Assembly: GCF_000277815.2 (NCBI RefSeq)
Contig: NC_018479.1
Coordinates: 176,866-240,865 of the forward strand
DNA: 64,000 nucleotides
Source of the DNA: Encephalitozoon hellem ATCC 50504
Lineage: Eukaryota > Microsporidia > Unikaryonidae
Direction of reading: 5' to 3'
Shown here: one piece after another, positions 60,441-64,000 of the stretch
Layout of the letters: each line of letters opens with the position of its first letter
How positions within the stretch are numbered: position 1 is the stretch's first letter
The notes under the pieces: generated by a model
What the model saw: only the letters and a program-made list of their open reading frames with translations
Databases searched by the model: none
What the model was told of the DNA's origin: nothing
Made by a program: the position numbers and the translations under genes

Positions 60441-62180
60441 ATGAAAAAGTTTGATCAACAGCAAATTGAGCAAATTCTCAGGAAGAGGTTTTTTATTGCA
60501 CAGTCTGCTCATATATACGGGGGAGTTTCTGGGCTGTACGACCTGGGGCCTCCTGGATTGGGCATAAAGACAAACATCTTAACGCTGTGGAGAAGACACT
60601 TTGTGCTTGAGGAGGACATGCTTGAGGTGGAGACGACGACGATGCTGCCCTACGATGTCCTGAAGGCGAGCGGGCATGTGGACAAGTTCTGTGACATCCT
60701 GGTTTTTGACGAGGAGACTGGAGACTGCTTCAGGGCGGACCATCTGGTTTCTGATGCGCTGGAAAAGATGGCGCCGACGGAGGAGACGATGAAGGATCTC
60801 CAGAGGGTTGATTGTATGGGGTGCGAAGAAATCGACGGCGTTATATCGAAGTACAACATCAAGAGCACACTGGGAAACAGGCTTAGCAAGTCGCAACAGT
60901 TCAATCTGATGTTTGGGACGCAGATAGGATATAAGGGCGGGCAGACGATGTTCTTAAGGCCGGAGACTGCGCAGGGGCAATTTCTGAACTTCAAGAAACT
61001 CTACGAGTACAACAACGGCAAGCTTCCTTTTGCATCTGCATCGATAGGAAAGGCATACAGGAATGAGATAAGCCCGAGGTCTGGGCTTATCAGGGTCAGG
61101 GAGTTTGACCAGGCGGAGATTGAGCACTTTGTCCTTGCGTCTGAAAAGGGCCATCCGAAGTTTGCTGCAGTCAAGGAGATCAGGCTGAAGCTTGTGCGTG
61201 AGGATGGGGCTGAGGAGATTACTTTAGGAGAGGCTGTTGGGAGAGGAATTATATGCAACGAGACGATTGGATATTACATTGGAAGGACGGCGCTGTTCTT
61301 GATTGAGCTGGGGATTGATAAGGAGCTACTGAGGTTTCGGCAGCACAAGAAGGAAGAGATGGCACACTATGCCAAGGATTGCTGGGATGCGGAGATATAC
61401 ACATCCTATGGATGGATTGAGTGTGTAGGGATAGCAGACAGGTCGTGCTATGATCTGAGGTGCCATGAGGAGGCATCGAAGGTTGACCTGAGGTGTAAGA
61501 AGGAGCTTTCTGAACCAAAGGAGGTTGAGGAATGGGTTTTGAAGGTGGACAAGAAGGAATGGGGAGGAAGGCTTAGAGACAGGTTTTCTGAGCTGATGGA
61601 GATGGTCAATGGATTTTCGCAGGAGTATATTGAAAAGAACATGTCGACCTCTGATGAGAACAGAAACTACTTAGAGGTGAGGTTTTCTGGGCATGCAATT
61701 AGGTTTGAGTGTTCGAAGGTGAAGAGAAAGGTGTTTGTTGAGAACTTGATTCCCGATGTGATTGAGCCATCTTTTGGGGTTGGGAGGATTCTCTATGCCT
61801 TACTTGAGCACTCGTTCTACTTGAGAGAGGATTCAAGGCCTGTGTTCAAGTTCAGGCCGATGGTTGCACCGATTCAATGTGCAATAGGATATCTTATGTA
61901 TCTCAGCGAGTTTGACGAGCACATTGGGAAGATAAAAAGGTTTCTGACAGATAATGGATTGGTTGTCCATGTGAACGAGCGCTCGTGCAGCATTGGGAGG
62001 AAGTATGCGTCGTGCGATGAGCTTGGGATTCCGTTCTTTATAACGTTTGACCCCGACTTTCTTAAGGATAGCATGGTGACGATAAGGGAAAGAGACTCTA
62101 TGCAGCAGATAAGGGTTGATGTGGAGAAGTGTGCCTCCATTGTCCTAGAGTATGTTAGAGGACTGAGAAAGTGGAATTAA
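60441..62180 (+). CDS. Glycyl-tRNA synthetase
   Basis: 579 residues, class II eukaryotic/archaeal alpha2 type. G-G-V-S-G-L-Y-D-L-G-P-P-G begins the core. L-R-P-E-T-A-Q-G-Q-F and F-A-S-A-S-I-G-K-A-Y-R-N-E-I-S-P-R are motif 2 landmarks, and E-P-S-F-G-V-G-R is motif 3. The anticodon-binding domain occupies the last 110 residues. It charges tRNA-Gly and can make diadenosine tetraphosphate. The frame extends upstream to 60342 without an ATG; the ATG at 60441 follows TCCCTT and gives a standard N-terminus without the WHEP domain. Confidence 0.96.
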   Translation: MKKFDQQQIEQILRKRFFIAQSAHIYGGVSGLYDLGPPGLGIKTNILTLWRRHFVLEEDMLEVETTTMLPYDVLKASGHVDKFCDILVFDEETGDCFRADHLVSDALEKMAPTEETMKDLQRVDCMGCEEIDGVISKYNIKSTLGNRLSKSQQFNLMFGTQIGYKGGQTMFLRPETAQGQFLNFKKLYEYNNGKLPFASASIGKAYRNEISPRSGLIRVREFDQAEIEHFVLASEKGHPKFAAVKEIRLKLVREDGAEEITLGEAVGRGIICNETIGYYIGRTALFLIELGIDKELLRFRQHKKEEMAHYAKDCWDAEIYTSYGWIECVGIADRSCYDLRCHEEASKVDLRCKKELSEPKEVEEWVLKVDKKEWGGRLRDRFSELMEMVNGFSQEYIEKNMSTSDENRNYLEVRFSGHAIRFECSKVKRKVFVENLIPDVIEPSFGVGRILYALLEHSFYLREDSRPVFKFRPMVAPIQCAIGYLMYLSEFDEHIGKIKRFLTDNGLVVHVNERSCSIGRKYASCDELGIPFFITFDPDFLKDSMVTIRERDSMQQIRVDVEKCASIVLEYVRGLRKWN

Positions 62181-62232
62181 ATGACTTCCTTGACTCCTTC
62201 TAATTTGATATTTCGAAAATGCAGCCCTTTTG

Positions 62233-63252
62233 ATGAGGGCCAAAAGAAGGATTGTAGTCCTGGTACTTGTCCTTTCGGCACTTTTTATATTTTCTGCAGC
62301 AGTTATAATCAATAAGAAAAGCTTGAGGAAGGATGCCCGAGGCTGTCGTGGCACGGCCCTGTTGAGCAAGGATGTTGGGAAGGCATGTGGCATGGGTCTG
62401 GACGGAAGGGCAGCAAGAGAAGGCGAGAGTTCTTTTTCTGACCCGGAAAGCGTGCCAAAGGAAGATGGGGCTACATGCAGGATATACAACAGTTTTATGC
62501 TGGTTGTTGGGGAGGAAAACGGAGGGACAGAAAAAGAGGATTCTTGCAGTCCTCCTTGTGACACAGAGGCCATTGAAAACAAGCTATTCAAGCGTTCTCC
62601 AAGGCTGATTTCGTTTGAGGTTAAGGATAGGGATTCCATGGGGGAGTATCTGTTTGGGCTATTGAGGAAGACGATTGACGGTATATGCAGTTATTCATCT
62701 TCTGGGGGGAAAGAGCAGGGGATGCCCGAGATTACTTCATCTCACATAGGGCTTATTAATCATTATATGGGATATCTTAGGAAACTCATCTACAAGCTTG
62801 GGGTGATGTACTCTGACGACTTTGAATTAGAGAGTATTTATACACCGTATTCTGATGCGATTGACTGCTTTACAGGAATCAAGCTTACAAGATACCATAC
62901 TGCAGGTGCCCTTACGAAAAACGAGGGCCGGTACATGTCGTACATAGAACGGTTTGTAGACAAGGAGGCAGAAGATATTCCAATAAGGGTAGAGGGAGGG
63001 CGGTCTTGCTTGAACATGAAGGACCACATAATGTATGTTTTGCTTCATTACATTTGCCTCTTTTCTTTGAAGTCGCAAGACACCATAGATATGCTTTACA
63101 CGAAGCTGAGCATGGAGAAGGTGGGCAAATCCAATGTCGATCCATTGAAGGTGGTGAACAAGTATAGATATAAAGACATATTAGAGAGCGTAAGGCCGAT
63201 CCATTTTGTAAATGCGGATGGATACATAGTAAAGCCCTTGATAAAGAGATAG
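62233..63252 (+). CDS. Signal-anchored orphan protein
   Basis: 339 residues, not recognised. A basic N-terminus and a hydrophobic segment (about 7-27) form a signal anchor or uncleaved signal peptide. About 85 disordered residues with several cysteines follow. The C-terminal two thirds look folded and helical (G-L-I-N-H-Y-M-G-Y-L-R-K-L-I-Y, H-I-M-Y-V-L-L-H-Y-I-C-L-F). No catalytic motif is visible. It is probably in the secretory pathway, cell surface or spore wall. The ATG at 62233 follows CCC by five bases; a TTG just before it is discounted. It lies 52 bp downstream of GlyRS. Confidence 0.7.
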   Translation: MRAKRRIVVLVLVLSALFIFSAAVIINKKSLRKDARGCRGTALLSKDVGKACGMGLDGRAAREGESSFSDPESVPKEDGATCRIYNSFMLVVGEENGGTEKEDSCSPPCDTEAIENKLFKRSPRLISFEVKDRDSMGEYLFGLLRKTIDGICSYSSSGGKEQGMPEITSSHIGLINHYMGYLRKLIYKLGVMYSDDFELESIYTPYSDAIDCFTGIKLTRYHTAGALTKNEGRYMSYIERFVDKEAEDIPIRVEGGRSCLNMKDHIMYVLLHYICLFSLKSQDTIDMLYTKLSMEKVGKSNVDPLKVVNKYRYKDILESVRPIHFVNADGYIVKPLIKR

Positions 63253-63798
63253 GGTACTTACTCTGAAGTCAAATTTGCTACTTTCGCTAGCTAAGATACT
63301 GTGGGCAGGGAAGATCTTCTTGAAATGATTTTGGCAAGGCAGTTGTGGCGAAGGCAGCAGACAATGCCTGCCCTGCTACCTCGAAGCTCCATATGTAATA
63401 AAGAACAATAATGTTAAAATATCAATAAAAACGCCGTCTTTGGACCAATGCAGCAGTCCTTAGTGAAAGCATGCTGGATGGGGAAGGTCTCTTTCTTGGT
63501 AGGAGTCAACGAAGATAGGAGGTGTAATGGAATGAATAGGCAGATTATGCTGTCCATGATATCTACAGCGTGTTGTGTCTTATTCCTCCATTGTGTAGGC
63601 AACGGTTTGTGTGATTATGGGAGCCTTTACCAATACCCAAAATGGGATTCCTAAAGAGTTGTAGGGATGATAGGTGATTTATGTGGAAATGGAGGAAGCC
63701 CAATTATAAGGAACTGATTAATGGAGGATTTTAGGTGATAGGGAATGATGTACAGGAAAAGGAGATGAGTGTATTAAGCACCGAGGAAAGAGGAGGGG
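63253..63798. other. Gene-poor spacer near the window end
   Basis: 546 bp with no convincing gene. A 68-codon frame (63448-63654) contains a hydrophobic stretch near M-L-S-M-I-S-T-A-C-C-V-L-F-L and might be a remnant of a secreted-protein gene, but it has no CCC/GGG run near its ATG. The 8-mer TAGGTGAT occurs twice (63671-63678, 63732-63739). The final 200 bases are purine-rich. No tRNA found. Confidence 0.5.
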
Positions 63799-64000
63799 AT
63801 GAGATGGGATGTGTTCTGCCTGGTAGCTCTTGTTTATAGGGCATTTTGCACATCTTTGAGGCAAGAAAAAGAAAGTGACGAAATAAAAAGAAGCATTATG
63901 GTAGTGCTTCCGCTAGCATTTTTAGGAAACACTATGGCTTTGCAACCAACGATAAGTCTTAGAAACTTGAAGACTGTACTGTCGAAAGATGCTTACTCTG
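63799..64000 (+). CDS. Probable secreted protein, 3' truncated by window end
   Basis: 67 codons are open from the ATG at 63799 to the last base. The ATG directly follows GGGG. The N-terminus has a short hydrophobic run (V-F-C-L-V-A-L-V-Y-R-A-F-C) that could be a signal peptide. After a charged stretch comes a second hydrophobic run (I-M-V-V-L-P-L-A-F-L-G-N-T-M-A-L), which may instead be the true signal if translation starts at the internal Met codon (63898). No family recognised from this fragment. Confidence is limited by the truncation. Confidence 0.45.
   Translation, partial: MRWDVFCLVALVYRAFCTSLRQEKESDEIKRSIMVVLPLAFLGNTMALQPTISLRNLKTVLSKDAYS

Noticed and set aside
63448..63654. 68-codon frame with a hydrophobic stretch
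   Set aside because: No C/G run near the ATG, no family match and atypical composition; kept only as a possible remnant in the spacer description.
1..64000. tRNA genes, 5S rRNA, transposons, CRISPR arrays
   Set aside because: I looked in every spacer above about 60 bp for T-arm consensus and cloverleaf stems, and for long repeats; none was found. A covariance-model search would be decisive.

Overview
The window is nuclear DNA of a microsporidian of the genus Encephalitozoon. Genes are intron-poor and packed on both strands with spacers of tens of bases. Proteins are compact eukaryotic ones (proteasome, exocyst, gamma-tubulin complex, UPF1, GCN5). The two spliceosomal introns are 29 and 45 nt long with CTAAC branch sites beside the 3' AG, and a spore wall protein of the SWP1 family is present. 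The Lys/Glu-rich 19-residue repeats at the SWP1 C-terminus resemble what I recall of E. hellem SWP1 proteins rather than the Gly/Ser repeats of E. cuniculi, so the E. hellem / E. romaleae lineage is my best guess. From memory, SWP1, enolase and the M17 aminopeptidase lie on chromosome X of E. cuniculi, which suggests synteny. I annotate 49 protein genes, about one per 1.3 kb, and see no tRNA, rRNA, transposon or CRISPR array.

Layout. 1-20.6 kb: MscS-like channel (5' cut by the window), inositol 5-phosphatase-like enzyme, a 2407-residue HECT ubiquitin ligase, exocyst Exo70-like protein, TIP/ITFG1-like protein, MFS transporter, proteasome Rpt5 and beta1, GCN5, a PAP2 lipid phosphatase and GlnRS. 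20.6-22.9 kb: an unusually open stretch with a tandem pair of homeobox genes, one typical and one TALE, matching the proposed microsporidian mating-type-like locus, with several palindromic sites and a GC-rich structured island. 22.9-31.7 kb: SCCPDH-like oxidoreductase, an orphan Ser/Glu-rich protein, CCCH zinc finger, phosphomevalonate kinase, ABCG half-transporter, a UBC12-like E2 among small orphans, and divergent eS24 and eS30 genes, each with an intron directly after ATG. 31.6-41.7 kb: a possible H/ACA RNA, SmD2, choline-phosphate cytidylyltransferase, the meiotic protein Mnd1, a Pol5-like protein, Pcf11, an orphan, UPF1 and a HEAT-like orphan. 42-49.7 kb: SWP1, Dbp4 helicase, enolase, RNase P subunit Rpr2, Vps1-like dynamin and DcpS. 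49.7-63.3 kb: HMG-CoA reductase, Dsk2/ubiquilin, IQGAP-like protein, gamma-tubulin complex protein, ER cyclophilin, leucyl aminopeptidase, Exo84, GlyRS and a signal-anchored orphan. The last 0.75 kb is gene-poor and ends in the start of a probable secreted-protein gene.

Functional themes: protein turnover (HECT ligase, E2, Dsk2, Rpt5, beta1), secretion and membrane traffic (Exo70, Exo84, Vps1), mRNA 3' processing and decay (Pcf11, UPF1, DcpS), isoprenoid and phospholipid synthesis (HMGR, PMK, CCT, PAP2), and hints of a sexual programme (homeobox pair plus Mnd1). Start codons were chosen by domain fit and by a striking local rule: with these choices, 42 of 48 assessable starts have a CCC or GGG run within about 20 nt upstream, often touching the ATG.
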